32,680 nucleotides of DNA from JBFEYJ01 sp041563315 (lineage in GTDB: Bacteria; Pseudomonadota; Gammaproteobacteria; Thiohalomonadales; Thiohalomonadaceae). The notes beneath the pieces were generated by a model, which ran no database searches, was not told where the DNA came from, and saw only the letters and a program-made list of their open reading frames with translations. The number at the start of each line of letters is the position of its first letter. The first letter of the stretch is position 1. Below are positions 32,201 through 32,680 of the stretch, one piece after another. The position numbers and the translations under genes were made by a program. The DNA lies in NCBI GenBank assembly GCA_041563315.1, contig JBFFNE010000027.1:1-32680 (forward strand), read 5' to 3'.

Positions 32201-32680
32201 ATGATGTCGAAAATTGCGGTTATTGTCGCGATGATATTGGTTTTAACGGCCTGCCAACAGATGCCGGTTCAGGATGAAACTTCCGTATATTCTCGGGTGG
32301 CCGTTGGCAGTAGCTTCGTACTGCATGAGATCCTGACTGTTCCGGCTGGCCATGCGCGGGTGTTTTTGCAGGGAGGTGAAGTGGTTGGCAAGACGAAGCT
32401 TAATCGGTATCGCCCCCACTGCAACGTTGAGGTGCGAACCGTCAGCGATGGGTCACTGCGGATCGAACCGGATACCTTCCTGGTCACCCGGGTTGAGGTG
32501 GATGAGGAGGAGGTCGTGAGCCGGCCGCAACCGCTGCGTTACGCCGCGATGCATGTCGGAGACGGGGTGGATTCGATCAGCGTGATCGCTCTATTTGTGC
32601 GTCACTGGCTCACTTCCGAACGTCAACCCGAAGTGATGAGCCTGACCTGCCACGGTGCTTTCGACACCCCGTTTTACGCC
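32201..32680 (+). CDS. Lipoprotein of unknown function, cut by the right edge
   Basis: An ATG at 32201, preceded by GGGAGAGG, opens a frame that stays open for 160 codons to the window end. The first residues MMSKIAVIVAMILVLTAC form a lipoprotein signal with lipobox LTAC (Cys18), so the product should be a lipid-anchored envelope protein. The mature part is rich in beta-type sequence (SSFVLHEILTVPAGHARVFL, GSLRIEPDTFLVTRVE) and has two more Cys (CNVEVR and LTCHGAF). I do not recognise a family. It is divergent from the FGGY kinase gene. Confidence 0.8.
   Translation, partial: MMSKIAVIVAMILVLTACQQMPVQDETSVYSRVAVGSSFVLHEILTVPAGHARVFLQGGEVVGKTKLNRYRPHCNVEVRTVSDGSLRIEPDTFLVTRVEVDEEEVVSRPQPLRYAAMHVGDGVDSISVIALFVRHWLTSERQPEVMSLTCHGAFDTPFYA

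Overview
The window looks like chromosomal DNA of a free-living or symbiotic gammaproteobacterium. DksA, GluQ, CysZ, DUF3579, a DUF4212/symporter pair and a CbrA/CbrB-type two-component system all fit that group. A CbbY-type phosphatase, an FGGY sugar kinase of the D-ribulose kinase type and a small periplasmic cytochrome c hint at an autotrophic (possibly sulfur-oxidising, Chromatiales-like) lifestyle. This placement is an inference from gene content. I see no rRNA, tRNA, CRISPR array or prophage.

Layout. The left edge (1-89) holds the first codons of a REP-associated tyrosine transposase, followed by a stand-alone cyclic-nucleotide-binding-domain protein and a c-type cytochrome. From 10610 down to 1625 runs an acetate module on the minus strand: a DUF294/CBS signalling protein, DUF4212 small subunit, acetate-type Na+/solute symporter, an overlooked 53-codon ORF, a second DUF294/CBS protein, a DEDDh exonuclease and acetyl-CoA synthetase (acs). 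A rhodanese is divergent from it. Next come a large membrane PAS-GGDEF-EAL protein, a DUF1294 protein, a pilin-like secreted or anchored protein and a DUF1499 protein. The minus-strand operon cbrX-cbrA-cbrB-like (20650 to 16163) follows. After it lie a 14-repeat FG-GAP/VCBS surface protein, a decayed IS3 fragment, a conserved hypothetical gene, gluQ, a nitroreductase, DUF3579, dksA, cbbY plus an overlapping aminotransferase, cysZ, a ribulose-kinase-like FGGY kinase, and a lipoprotein that runs off the right edge.

How the parts may work together. The most interesting signal is regulatory. The first gene of the acetate module is preceded by a near-perfect sigma-54 promoter (TGGCACGAGCCATGCT, 10641-10656, minus strand). 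About 85 and 107 bp upstream of its expected start site lie two GTTAC-N5-GTAAC dyads, spaced exactly 22 bp (two helical turns) apart. A third dyad of the same form, TGTTAC-N5-GTAACA, sits directly in front of the cbrX-cbrA-cbrB-like operon. That operon encodes a symporter-fused histidine kinase and a sigma-54-dependent NtrC-type activator. The simplest reading is a self-regulated circuit in which the symporter-kinase senses a carbon source and its activator drives the acetate uptake/activation genes. Better-studied gammaproteobacteria use the symporter-kinase/LuxR-type pair CrbS/CrbR for this job.

Genome plasticity. Two inverted copies of a ~180-bp element with terminal inverted repeats flank the DUF1499-cbrBAX segment. 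One copy has a perfect 8-bp target duplication and appears to have landed inside a two-gene operon, 15 bp before a start codon. Three REP-like palindromes, the RAYT gene and the IS3 remnant add to this picture.
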